This document shows positions 1 through 7,765 of a DNA stretch of 64,000 nucleotides, piece after piece; position 1 is the stretch's first letter; each line of letters begins with the position of its first letter. The notes beneath the pieces are model-generated. The model searched no databases. It was not told the DNA's origin and saw nothing but the letters and a program-made list of their open reading frames with translations. The position numbers and the translations under genes were made by a program. Origin of the DNA: Microvirga sp. (GTDB lineage Bacteria > Pseudomonadota > Alphaproteobacteria > Rhizobiales > Beijerinckiaceae); assembly GCF_014699075.1 (NCBI RefSeq), contig NZ_JACXAB010000005.1:248001-312000 (forward strand), read 5' to 3'.

Positions 1-240
1 GAGCCGTCACGGCACGAAAACTCCACGGCTGCTCTCGGAAGCGAAGATACGCGTGACTGGAGTTCGAAGCTCACCATCCTGAATTGGACGTCCAGGCATA
101 ACCTTATGCAGAATGAGCGCTTTCCGGCATGCTAGAGGCGCGTTAGGAAAACGGCATGCTGCAAGGCTGCACTTGAGAAGCCGACCAGACTGTTCATATA
201 TAAACTATCTGCCATCTAAGAGCACGTATCTGGAGGAGAC

Positions 241-1908
241 ATGATGTCCGACCTGCCCGCCCGTGAATCAATGGAATTCGACGTCGTCGTCGTGGGCGCG
301 GGTCCCGCAGGCCTGGCGACCGCCATCCGGCTCAAGCAGCAGGCAATGGAGCAGGGCGCGGACATCTCCGTGGTCGTGGTGGAGAAGGGCTCCGAGGTCG
401 GCGCGCATATCCTGTCCGGCGCCGTGATCGACCCGATCGGCCTCGACGGTCTCCTGCCGGACTGGCGCTCCGATCCGGATCGCCCGCTCAAGACCGAAGT
501 CACGGCCGACGAGTTCATGTATCTGGGCCATGCCGGCGGCGTGACGCTGCCCAACGTGTTCATGCCCAAGCTCATGAACAACCACGGCAACTACATCGGC
601 TCGCTCGGCAACGTCGCCCGCTATCTCGGCCGCAAGGCTGAAGAAGTCGGCGTCGAGATCTATCCGGGCTTCCCGGCAGCGGAAGTGCTGATCGAGGACG
701 GCAAGGTGGTGGGCGTGGCCACCGGCGACATGGGGATCAGCCGCAACGGCGAGGCCAACGCCAACTTCACCCGCGGCATGGAGCTGCGCGCCAAGTACAC
801 GATCTTCGGTGAAGGCGCCCGTGGCTCGCTCACCAAGCAGATGGTCGAGCGCTTCGGCCTGAACGCGGGCAAGGATCACCAGAAATACGGCATCGGCATC
901 AAGGAGCTGTGGCAGGTCAAGCCCGAGCACTTCCGGCCGGGCCTCGTGCGCCATTCCATGGGCTGGCCGCTGCCGAACAATTCCGGCGGCGGCTCCTGGC
1001 TCTACCATTTCGACGATAATCTGGTGTCCGTCGGTTTCGTGGTGCACCTCAACTACAAGAACCCGACCCTGTCGCCTTTCGACGAGTTCCAGCGCTTCAA
1101 GACGCACCCGATGGTGCGCGAGGTGTTCGAGGGCGCCAAGCGCATCGGCTACGGGGCGCGCGCCATCATGGAAGGCGGCTGGCAGTCGGTGCCGCGCCTT
1201 TCGTTCCCGGGCGGCTGTCTCGTGGGCGATTCCGCCGGCTTCGTGAACGTGCCGCGCATCAAGGGCAGCCACAACGCCATCCTGTCGGGCATGCTCTGCG
1301 CCGACCACGTGTTCGCGGCCCTGCAGGCGGGCCGTGCCCATGACGAGGTCGCTTCTTACGAGGAGTCATGGCGCTCCTCGCCTATCGGCTACGATCTGAA
1401 GCGCGTGCGCAACGTGAAGCCGCTCTGGTCGAAATACGGCACCACGGCCGGCGTGGCTTTGGGTGGCCTCGACATGTGGCTGACCGAGATCTTCGGCTGG
1501 TCGCCCTTCGGCACCATGAGCCACGGCAAGCCGGACCACGAGTGCCTGCTGCCGCTGTCCCAGGTAAAGCCGATCAAGTACGACAAGCCTGACGGGGTGC
1601 TCACCTTCGACAAGCTGTCCTCGGTGTTCCTGTCCAACACCAACCACGAGGAGGACCAGCCAGTCCACCTCAAGGTCAAGGACATGGGCCTGCAGAAGGG
1701 CTCAGAGCACGATGTCTTCGGCGGCCCGTCGCAGCGCTACTGCCCCGCGGGCGTGTATGAGTGGGTCGAGGGCGAGGGTGGCGTGCGCTACCAGATCAAC
1801 GCCCAGAACTGCGTCCACTGCAAAACCTGCGACATCAAGGATCCCAACCAGAACATCAACTGGGTCACGCCCGAGGGCGGCGGCGGGCCGAACTACGTCA
1901 ACATGTGA
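241..1908 (+). CDS. Electron transfer flavoprotein-ubiquinone oxidoreductase
   Basis: Membrane-associated flavoprotein that passes electrons from reduced ETF (fed by acyl-CoA and other dehydrogenases) to ubiquinone. The 555-residue length fits the family. A dinucleotide-binding motif GAGPAGL lies at residues 19-25. The C-terminal ferredoxin-like part has cysteines at 501, 524, 527 and 530 (NCVHCKTC), the ligands expected for the single 4Fe-4S cluster. A strong GGAGGA ribosome binding site lies just upstream; ATG at 241 and 244 are both possible starts. It starts a stretch of conserved alphaproteobacterial gene order (TPR protein, ispE). Identification is firm. Confidence 0.95.
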   Translation: MMSDLPARESMEFDVVVVGAGPAGLATAIRLKQQAMEQGADISVVVVEKGSEVGAHILSGAVIDPIGLDGLLPDWRSDPDRPLKTEVTADEFMYLGHAGGVTLPNVFMPKLMNNHGNYIGSLGNVARYLGRKAEEVGVEIYPGFPAAEVLIEDGKVVGVATGDMGISRNGEANANFTRGMELRAKYTIFGEGARGSLTKQMVERFGLNAGKDHQKYGIGIKELWQVKPEHFRPGLVRHSMGWPLPNNSGGGSWLYHFDDNLVSVGFVVHLNYKNPTLSPFDEFQRFKTHPMVREVFEGAKRIGYGARAIMEGGWQSVPRLSFPGGCLVGDSAGFVNVPRIKGSHNAILSGMLCADHVFAALQAGRAHDEVASYEESWRSSPIGYDLKRVRNVKPLWSKYGTTAGVALGGLDMWLTEIFGWSPFGTMSHGKPDHECLLPLSQVKPIKYDKPDGVLTFDKLSSVFLSNTNHEEDQPVHLKVKDMGLQKGSEHDVFGGPSQRYCPAGVYEWVEGEGGVRYQINAQNCVHCKTCDIKDPNQNINWVTPEGGGGPNYVNM

Positions 1909-1927
1909 GAGTGGATGCCCTTTCCGT

Positions 1928-2066
1928 CGTCATCCCGGACGAAGCGTAGCGGCGATCCGGGATCGCGGTCAGAATGTGGCTCGGGCCTCCCTCTCCCTGA
2001 GGGAGAGGTGAACCAGCGCCTCACTCGTCCTGCGATCCCGGATCGGCTGCGCCGTCCGGGATGACA
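1928..2066. repeat. Composite intergenic palindromic repeat (gtcatcccgga / ctccctgaggga types)
   Basis: The gap between the ETF-QO and TPR genes holds an outer pair of arms, gtcatcccggac...gatccgggatc and gatcccggatc...gtccgggatgac, in inverted orientation. They enclose a small palindrome ccctctccctgagggagagg at 1989-2008. The same two modules recur at 17766-17998, and the outer type at 33443-33668. No coding potential is apparent. Confidence 0.75.
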
Positions 2067-2221
2067 TCCCTGGCTTGTAGCCAAACGTCCACTCTCACGA
2101 GCCTTTTACGCCCCAGCGTCAATTGTCCCCTTGCGGCGCTCTGAGGGAGACGCCATTCTCCGGCCTGATTTGGCGCACATCTCCCTCTGATGAGATGTCG
2201 CGATGATTGGAGCCGCGCTTC

Positions 2222-4006
2222 GTGCCCACCTTGAAAAGTCTGAAGTCCCGCAGGGGCTTGCCTGCCCTGATCTTGGCCGCTGGTCTGCTGGCGGCTCCTG
2301 CCGCCGTGGCGAACGCCACCGAGGAGATCCTGGAGCCGGCGCAGAGCCTTGAGGGCAATTTCCTCTCGGCTTACGTGGCGGGTTCGGCGCGGGACACGGA
2401 GGCTGCGACGGTCTTCTTCCGGCAGGCCATCCAGGAGGATCCCCGCAACCAGGAACTCCTGGAGCGCGCCTTCGTGGCCTTCCTGGCCAACGGCTCCATG
2501 CCGGACGCGATCCGGGCGGCGGAGCGCCTCTCGGGGCAGGACGGGTCGAACAACCTCGCGCAGTTTGCGCTTAGCGTCCGCGCCATCAAGACCCAGAAAT
2601 ATGCTGATGCCCGCGCCCGGCTCTCCAAGAGCATCCGCGGCCGCCAGGCGGATCTTACGGCAACGCTTCTCTCCGCCTGGACCTTCGCCGGCTCCAAGGA
2701 CGGCAAGCAGGCGCTGGCCACCGTCGACAAGCTCAAGAACGAGCGCGCCTTCGACCAGTTCCGCGAGTACCACGCCGCCCTCATCGCCGACGTGACAGGC
2801 AATCCGGCCGAGGCGGAGAAGCGCTTCAAGGCGGCTTATGAGGGCGAGCGCAACACCCTGCAGGTGGTCGACGCCTATGGCCGGTTCCTGGCCAAGCGCG
2901 GCCGCAAGGACGAAGCCCTGAAGGTCTACCGGGCTTTCGACGAGGCGGCCCCGCGCCATCCCATCGTGCGCAGCGCCATGAAGGCGCTTGAGGAGGGTAA
3001 GCCCCTCATGCCGCTCGTGAACAACGCACAGGACGGCGCGGCGGAGCTGCTCTACGGCCTCGGCGTCGTGGGCAACTCCCAGGGCGACGAACTGACCGCC
3101 ATCATCTATCTGCGCCTCGGCCTCGATCTGAAGCCCGATCACCCCTTGGCTCTCGTCACCCTCGGCGACGTCTACGAGCGCCTGAAGCAGTACGACAACG
3201 CCAACGCGATCTTCGCACGCATCCCCAAGGACTCGCCGATCCGCACGAGCGCCGACATCTCCATTGGGCACAATTACGAGTTGATGGGCCGCGGCGAGGA
3301 TGCCATCACGCATCTCGACAAGCTCATGAAAGAGCATCCCGAGGACGTGGACGTGGTCATGGCGCTCGGCAACGTGCAGCGCTCGCGCAAGAAGTTCGCG
3401 GAAGCCGCCGAGACGTACACCAAGGCCATCAACCTCGTCGGCCAGCCCGAGCGCGGCCACTGGATCCTGTTCTTCTACCGCGGCTCGTCCTACGAGCGCT
3501 CGAAGCAGTGGGACAAGGGCGAGGCCGATCTGAAGAAGGCTCTGGAGCTCGTTCCCGAGAACCTGAATGCCGCCCGGGCCCAGGTGATGAACTACCTTGC
3601 CTATTCCTGGGTCGACCAGAACATGAATATCGACGAGGCCTTCAAGATGCTCACGAAGGCCGTGGAGCTTGCGCCCCGCGACGGCATGATCATCGACTCG
3701 CTCGGCTGGGCCTACTACCGCATGGGCCGCTACGAGGACGCCGTGCGCGAGCTGGAGAAGGCGGTCGAGCTGAAGCCGGGCGACGCCACCATCAACGACC
3801 ACCTGGGCGATGCCTATTGGAAGGTCGGCCGCAAGCTCGAGGCGAAGTTCCAGTGGGACCACGCCAAGAACTCGGATCCGGAGCACGAGGAACTCGTGAA
3901 GATCCTCAAGAAGATCGATAACGGCATGGAAGAGGAGCCGAAGCCAGCCGCAGCGGAAAATACGCCAGCGCCTCAGGCGGAGGCGCCGAAGCAGAACGGC
4001 GGGTAA
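2222..4006 (+). CDS. Secreted tetratricopeptide repeat protein
   Basis: About 594 residues. An N-terminal signal peptide (basic SLKSRRG, hydrophobic core, then AVANA) is followed by many TPR-type helical pairs running to about residue 560, and a Pro/Ala/Glu-rich tail. Clear repeats include the pattern GWAYYRMGRYEDAVRELEKA near the C terminus. TPR arrays are protein-protein interaction scaffolds; the position between ETF-QO and ispE is conserved in Rhizobiales, but no specific function is known to me. Start choice: GTG at 2222 has GGAG nine bases upstream and gives a clean signal peptide; TTG at 2207 is an alternative. Confidence 0.85.
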   Translation: MPTLKSLKSRRGLPALILAAGLLAAPAAVANATEEILEPAQSLEGNFLSAYVAGSARDTEAATVFFRQAIQEDPRNQELLERAFVAFLANGSMPDAIRAAERLSGQDGSNNLAQFALSVRAIKTQKYADARARLSKSIRGRQADLTATLLSAWTFAGSKDGKQALATVDKLKNERAFDQFREYHAALIADVTGNPAEAEKRFKAAYEGERNTLQVVDAYGRFLAKRGRKDEALKVYRAFDEAAPRHPIVRSAMKALEEGKPLMPLVNNAQDGAAELLYGLGVVGNSQGDELTAIIYLRLGLDLKPDHPLALVTLGDVYERLKQYDNANAIFARIPKDSPIRTSADISIGHNYELMGRGEDAITHLDKLMKEHPEDVDVVMALGNVQRSRKKFAEAAETYTKAINLVGQPERGHWILFFYRGSSYERSKQWDKGEADLKKALELVPENLNAARAQVMNYLAYSWVDQNMNIDEAFKMLTKAVELAPRDGMIIDSLGWAYYRMGRYEDAVRELEKAVELKPGDATINDHLGDAYWKVGRKLEAKFQWDHAKNSDPEHEELVKILKKIDNGMEEEPKPAAAENTPAPQAEAPKQNGG

Positions 4007-4035
4007 GGCTCCCGTACATTCCTGATTTCAACGTC

Positions 4036-4067
4036 ATGGCCGGGCTTGTCCCGGCCATTTTCGTTTT
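4036..4067 (+). terminator. Palindrome-type rho-independent terminator after the TPR gene
   Basis: A 9-bp perfect stem ATGGCCGGG / CCCGGCCAT (4036-4044 and 4050-4058) with loop CTTGT is followed by TTTCGTTTTT. It lies 30 bases after the TPR stop codon. The same palindrome recurs at 5200, 14220, 27733 and 36479, so this is a dispersed repeat that probably also works as a terminator. Confidence 0.7.
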
Positions 4068-4086
4068 TGAACCACCTCCCCGGAGC

Positions 4087-4192
4087 CCTCATCCTGAGGA
4101 GGCCTTCTGGCCGTCTCGAAGGACGAGGGCGCCTCCAGTGTTCTCTGGAACCTCCTTCGAGACGCCTGCTCCGCAGGCTCCTCAGGATGAGG
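4087..4192. repeat. Long inverted repeat, ctcatcctgagga family
   Basis: About 105 bp. The arms read ctcatcctgagga...tctcgaagga and tccttcgagacg...ctcctcaggatgag, so the whole could fold into one long imperfect hairpin. A second copy lies at 46410-46512. It sits immediately upstream of ispE and leaves about 65 bp for a promoter. Confidence 0.8.
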
Positions 4193-4258
4193 TTTGAGTG
4201 GTGGAGCGGCCATTGAGGTGCTCTTCCCATCCGCGCCGCTCTCGGGCATGGAAGCGTC

Positions 4259-5131
4259 ATGCCTCAGTCGCTCGCCACCCGCGCGCCCGCCAAGATCAAC
4301 CTGACGCTCCACGTGCTCGGGCGCCGGGCCGACGGCTACCACGCCCTGGAAAGCCTCGTGGTCTTCGCCGGCACGGGTGACGACCTGCGGCTAACGCCGG
4401 GGCCGAGCCTCGCCCTTGAGGTCAGCGGCCCGACAGCCCCGCTCGCCGGGAGCGATGCCGACAACCTCGTCATGAAGGCGGCCCGCCTTCTCGCGGAGCG
4501 CGTACAGGGCCTGAAGGTCGGCACCTTCCACTTGACGAAGCGCCTGCCGGTCGCGGCCGGAATCGGCGGCGGGTCGTCCGATGCCGCCGCGGCCTTGCGG
4601 CTTCTAGCGCGTCTCAACGGCTTGCCGCTCTCGCATCCGGCCGTGCGGGAGGCGGCTCGGCTCACCGGAGCCGATGTGCCCGTATGTCTCGAGCCAAGCG
4701 CCCGGATGATGCGAGGGGCAGGAGAGGACGTAGGGCCCGGGCTGAATCTGCCGCGTCTCTTTGCTGTTCTGGTCAATGCGCGCGTGCCGGTGGAGACGCC
4801 GGCCGTGTTCAAGGCGCTGGGCCTGCAGCCTGGGCAGAAGCTGTCCGGAACTGAGCATTTCGCTCCTGAGGCATCCTCATTGGACACGCTGCTCGCCCTG
4901 CTCAAGCAAACCCGCAACGATCTCGAGTTGCCGGCGCGCAAGGTTCAACCCGTGATCGGCGAAGCGCTCGGCCTCATGCGCGAGACGGACGGCTGCCGCT
5001 TGGCCCGCATGTCCGGCTCGGGCGCGACGGTGTTCGGGCTTTATGACGATTGCGAAGCGGCCGCCAAGGCGGGACGGCATATCCTCCGCGTGCGGCCGGA
5101 CTGGTGGGTGAAGGCGACGAGCCTTCGGTGA
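4259..5131 (+). CDS. ispE: 4-diphosphocytidyl-2-C-methyl-D-erythritol kinase
   Basis: GHMP-superfamily kinase of the MEP isoprenoid pathway: it phosphorylates the 2-hydroxyl of CDP-methylerythritol with ATP. The 290 residues match the family. The substrate motif [10 protein letters not shown] is at 10-19, the ATP-binding glycine-rich motif GIGGGSSDA at 101-109, and the C-terminal [11 protein letters not shown] motif is present. Another MEP pathway gene, dxs, lies elsewhere in this window. Identification is firm. Confidence 0.95.
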   Translation: MPQSLATRAPAKINLTLHVLGRRADGYHALESLVVFAGTGDDLRLTPGPSLALEVSGPTAPLAGSDADNLVMKAARLLAERVQGLKVGTFHLTKRLPVAAGIGGGSSDAAAALRLLARLNGLPLSHPAVREAARLTGADVPVCLEPSARMMRGAGEDVGPGLNLPRLFAVLVNARVPVETPAVFKALGLQPGQKLSGTEHFAPEASSLDTLLALLKQTRNDLELPARKVQPVIGEALGLMRETDGCRLARMSGSGATVFGLYDDCEAAAKAGRHILRVRPDWWVKATSLR

Positions 5132-5144
5132 AGTAACCCTTCCA

Positions 5145-5226
5145 CGTCATCCCCGGACTTGTTTCGGGGATGACGTCTTAATACCGCTCAAAAACGTGGA
5201 TGGCCGGGACAAGCCCGGCCATGACG
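5145..5226. repeat. Composite palindromic repeat between ispE and metQ-like gene
   Basis: Two palindromes in a row: cgtcatccccgga...cggggatgacg (5145-5175) and ATGGCCGGG / CCCGGCCAT (5200-5222), joined by a linker reading roughly tcttaataccgctcaaaaacgtgg. The whole composite recurs in the opposite orientation at 36477-36556 with the linker recognisably conserved. It lies between two convergent genes and may end transcription from both sides. Confidence 0.8.
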
Positions 5227-5247
5227 CTCAGAGGTTGTAAGTACTCT

Positions 5248-6054
5248 TTACCACGCCGGGATGATGGCTCCCTTGAAGCGCTCTTCCAGGAACTTCGCGA
5301 CTTCCGGCGACTGGTAGGCTTCCACGAAAGTCTTGATCTCCGGACGCGTGTCACCCTGACGGGCCGCGACGAAGTTGGCGTAAGGGTTGCCTTCGCGCTT
5401 CTCAGTCGCAATGGTGTCCCGGCGGATGTCGAGGCCGGCATTCAGTGCGTGGTCGGTGTTGATCACGGCCGCATCGAGATCGGGCAGGGCGCGGGGCAGC
5501 TGCGCCGCGTCGAGTTCGGAGAATTTTACGCCCTTCGGGTTTTCGGCGATGTCGAGGAGGCTCGGCGACAGGCCCTTGCCCTCCTTGATCGTGATCACGC
5601 CCTGGGCGGCGAGCAGGTTGAGCGCGCGGCCGCCGTTGCTCGGATCGTTCGGAATGCCGATCTTGGCACCCTTGGGCAGGTCGGCGACGGACTTCACCTT
5701 GCTGGAGTAGAGGCCGATCGGCTGCACGAAGGTGAAGCCGACGGGGGCGATCTTGTAGCCGCGGGCGGCGATCTGCGCGTCGAGATAGGGCTTGTGCTGG
5801 AAGGCGTTGGCGTCGAGGTCCTTGCGCTCCAGCGCCTCGTTGACGAGGGCATAGTCGGAGAAGGGGATGAGCTCGACGGTAAGGCCCTTCGTAGCCGCAA
5901 CCTTCTTCACAACCTGCGCCACCTCTTCCTCGGCGCCGGACATGACACCGACCTTGATGCTCTTCTGCTGGGCTGCCACGGGCAGAGCGACCGTCAAGGA
6001 AGCGCCGAGCGCGATGGTAGCGGCCAGAAGGGTGCGACGGTTAAAAACGGACAT
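5248..6054 (-). CDS. MetQ/NlpA-family substrate-binding protein
   Basis: Periplasmic binding protein of the family that delivers methionine (D- or L-) to MetNI-type ABC importers. 268 residues: signal peptide at about 1-29 ending ALPVAAQQ, then the KVGVMSGAEEE beta strand and family blocks such as DLDANAFQHKPYLD and GAKIGIPNDPSNGGRAL. There is no lipobox cysteine, so the product should be a soluble exported protein rather than a lipoprotein. No metN or metI lies nearby, so the gene is an orphan here. It is preceded by a 350-base leader carrying a SAM-II riboswitch, which supports a role in methionine or sulfur supply. Confidence 0.9.
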   Translation of the reverse strand: MSVFNRRTLLAATIALGASLTVALPVAAQQKSIKVGVMSGAEEEVAQVVKKVAATKGLTVELIPFSDYALVNEALERKDLDANAFQHKPYLDAQIAARGYKIAPVGFTFVQPIGLYSSKVKSVADLPKGAKIGIPNDPSNGGRALNLLAAQGVITIKEGKGLSPSLLDIAENPKGVKFSELDAAQLPRALPDLDAAVINTDHALNAGLDIRRDTIATEKREGNPYANFVAARQGDTRPEIKTFVEAYQSPEVAKFLEERFKGAIIPAW

Positions 6055-6084
6055 GACAGATCTCTTTCAGACAAGGGTCGTCGT

Positions 6085-6101
6085 GACTTCACCAGGAAGT
6101 C
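6085..6101 (-). promoter_or_regulatory. Stem-loop just upstream of the metQ-like start codon
   Basis: A perfect 6-bp stem GACTTC / GAAGTC with a 5-base loop lies about 30 bases before the metQ-like ATG and after the small leader ORF. No T-run follows, so it is not an ordinary intrinsic terminator. It could be part of an expression platform linking translation of the leader ORF to metQ expression; this is inference. Confidence 0.35.
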
Positions 6102-6132
6102 GGACTGATTGTTCGAACTGGGGCTTAGGATT

Positions 6133-6222
6133 TCAGGCCGTGAAGCGGCAACACTGCTCAATCAGACGAGGCTGACATGGAGACTTGAATGTGGTCAGGG
6201 GTAAGAGGCGCGTCATAGCCAT
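6133..6222 (-). CDS. Candidate 29-residue Cys-containing leader ORF
   Basis: A 30-codon ORF (ATG at 6222, TGA at 6133) between the SAM-II element and the metQ-like gene. It begins MAMTRLLPL and ends IEQCCRFTA, with cysteine at positions 16, 24 and 25; the CysCys pair is four codons from the last residue. A GAGG sequence that could serve as ribosome binding site lies five bases before the ATG and sits inside a 7-bp hairpin (6227-6243). A second ATG at codon 3 is an alternative start. Cys-rich leader peptides that sense cysteine by ribosome stalling are known in actinobacteria; a similar role here is inference. It could equally be a chance ORF. Confidence 0.45.
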   Translation of the reverse strand: MAMTRLLPLTTFKSPCQPRLIEQCCRFTA

Positions 6223-6226
6223 CAAT

Positions 6227-6243
6227 CCTCGTGAACCACGAGG
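6227..6243 (-). promoter_or_regulatory. Hairpin over the ribosome binding site of the leader ORF
   Basis: On the minus strand CCTCGTG-GTT-CACGAGG forms a perfect 7-bp stem with a 3-base loop. Its 3' arm contains the GAGG that precedes the leader-ORF start codon by a few bases. It lies about 16 bases downstream of the SAM-II core, which is where an expression platform would act. Confidence 0.5.
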
Positions 6244-6257
6244 CGGGATTCGCCCGT

Positions 6258-6312
6258 GGCGCTTTAGCGTTTGATCACGCGGCGCAAGCTGCTCGTCTCA
6301 AATCACCGCGGC
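6258..6312 (-). promoter_or_regulatory. SAM-II (SAM-alpha) riboswitch
   Basis: Read on the minus strand, the element has the ordered SAM-II signature: stem strand CCGCGG (6311-6306), UGAUUUG, a loop containing CUUGCGCC, the complementary CCGCG (6282-6278), UGAUCAAA (6277-6270), and the pseudoknot strand CGCUAAAGC (6269-6261). SAM-II binds S-adenosylmethionine and in alphaproteobacteria controls methionine biosynthesis or uptake genes, usually by masking a ribosome binding site. It lies about 205 bases upstream of the metQ-like start and 36 bases upstream of the small leader ORF. Recognition is from consensus memory; a covariance search would settle it. Confidence 0.8.
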
Positions 6313-6411
6313 CTTGAGGCAGCTGGAGCCGTCTCAAGACAAAATTGGTTTTAATGCGTCTGATTTTTTCGTCAACCGTTTCGTTCTGTAAAAAGAACAA
6401 GCCTGCTATGC

Positions 6412-7437
6412 TCAGTGAGCACGGGCAATGCAGAAATCGACCGCGTCGAGCAGCGCCTGCTTCATGGGTCCCGACGGGAAGAGCGCCAGCGCATCGCGGG
6501 CCATGGCGCCGTAGTGGCGGGCGCGCTCGACCGTGTCCTCGAGAGCCCGGTGACGGCGCATGATGGCGATGGCCTGTTCGAGGTCGGCATCCTCGATCTC
6601 GCCCTGCTCGAGCACCCGCTTCCAGAAGGCGCGCTCCTGGTCCGTGCCGCGGCGGAAGGAGAGAACCACCGGAAGGGTGATCTTGCCCTCGCGGAAATCG
6701 TCGCCGACGTTTTTGCCCAGGTTGGCAGCCTTGCCGCCGTAATCGAGGGCATCGTCCACCAGCTGGAACGCGATGCCGAGATTCATCCCATAGGAGCGGC
6801 AGGCGGCCTGCTCGGCCTTGGGGCGTCCGGTAATGACGGGTCCGACCTCGCAGGCGGCGGCAAACAGCTCCGCGGTCTTGCCGCGGATCACGGCGAGATA
6901 CTCGTCCTCAGTCGTTTCCGTGTTCTTGGCGGCGGCGAGCTGCATCACCTCGCCCTCGGCGATCACGGTCGCGGCGGCGGAGAGGATATCCAGCGCCCGG
7001 AGCGAACCCACCTCCACCATCATGCGGAAAGCCTGGCCGAGGAGGAAGTCGCCCACCAGAACGCTCGCCTCGTTGCCCCACTTGATTCGGGCGGCGATCT
7101 TGCCCCGGCGCATGTCGCTCTCGTCCACCACGTCGTCGTGGAGGAGGGTGGCGGTGTGCATGAACTCGACGGAGGCCGCGAGCTTCACATGACCGTCGCC
7201 CTGATAGCCCGAGAGGCCGGCGGTCGCCAGCGTCAGCATGGGCCGAAGGCGCTTGCCGCCGGAAGAGATGAGGTGGTTCGCCACCTCCGGGATCATGGTG
7301 ACCTGGGAGCCCGTGCGCGACAGGATCATCGCATTGACCCGCTCCATATCGGAGGCCACAAGGGACACGAGCTTCTCGATGCTCGCATTCTTCTCGGGAT
7401 GCTTGTCTTCGAACGGAACGACGACGCCCACTGTCAC
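6412..7437 (-). CDS. Long-chain polyprenyl diphosphate synthase (IspB-like)
   Basis: Trans-prenyltransferase that condenses isopentenyl diphosphate units onto an allylic primer, most likely making the ubiquinone side chain. The first aspartate-rich motif is LLHDDVVDESD and the second QLVDDALDY; the GGKRLRPML block before the first binds IPP. The upstream reading frame is open to 7503, but the GTG at 7437 (MTVGVVVPFEDKHPEK) gives the usual length of about 341 residues. Divergent from the DUF2007 gene. The exact chain length of the product cannot be read from the sequence. Confidence 0.9.
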   Translation of the reverse strand: MTVGVVVPFEDKHPEKNASIEKLVSLVASDMERVNAMILSRTGSQVTMIPEVANHLISSGGKRLRPMLTLATAGLSGYQGDGHVKLAASVEFMHTATLLHDDVVDESDMRRGKIAARIKWGNEASVLVGDFLLGQAFRMMVEVGSLRALDILSAAATVIAEGEVMQLAAAKNTETTEDEYLAVIRGKTAELFAAACEVGPVITGRPKAEQAACRSYGMNLGIAFQLVDDALDYGGKAANLGKNVGDDFREGKITLPVVLSFRRGTDQERAFWKRVLEQGEIEDADLEQAIAIMRRHRALEDTVERARHYGAMARDALALFPSGPMKQALLDAVDFCIARAH

Positions 7438-7540
7438 GACCCGGGTTGCCGGCCGGAATGGCCGGTAGGAATATGAACTGGCATGGCACTTTCCATGCTG
7501 CAATGCAAACGCTTACCGCAGAGGAAAGGGTCTCAGGCCG

Positions 7541-7765
7541 ATGGTCGAAATCGTCCGAAGCAGCGATCTCGTTCTGGTCGGCTTCCTACAATCCTTGTTG
7601 GAAAACGCCAACATCCCGGTTCTGGTGGCGGACAACCACATGAGCGCCCTGGAGGGCATGATCGGCGCTTTCCCGCGCCGGATCCTGGTGCCTGGGGATC
7701 ACGCGGCGCAGGCGCGCCGCCTCATCGTCGATGCCGGTCTTGGAGCCGAACTGCGGCATGATTGA
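7541..7765 (+). CDS. DUF2007 domain protein
   Basis: Small 74-residue cytoplasmic protein beginning MVEIVRSSDLVLVGFLQSLL. The body fits the DUF2007 family (putative signal-transducing/PII-like fold), whose molecular role is not established. It overlaps the start of the following methyltransferase gene by 8 bases, suggesting translational coupling. The pairing of DUF2007 with this methyltransferase, opposite a polyprenyl synthase, is conserved in Rhizobiales. Confidence 0.85.
   Translation: MVEIVRSSDLVLVGFLQSLLENANIPVLVADNHMSALEGMIGAFPRRILVPGDHAAQARRLIVDAGLGAELRHD

Noticed and set aside
1..240. Possible partial gene or tRNA at the window start
   Set aside because: No cloverleaf, no conserved frame; only promoter-like AT-rich sequence and the ribosome binding site of ETF-QO could be seen.
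2021..3886. A 621-codon minus-strand open frame opposite the TPR gene
   Set aside because: High-GC shadow; the plus strand has signal peptide and TPR repeats.
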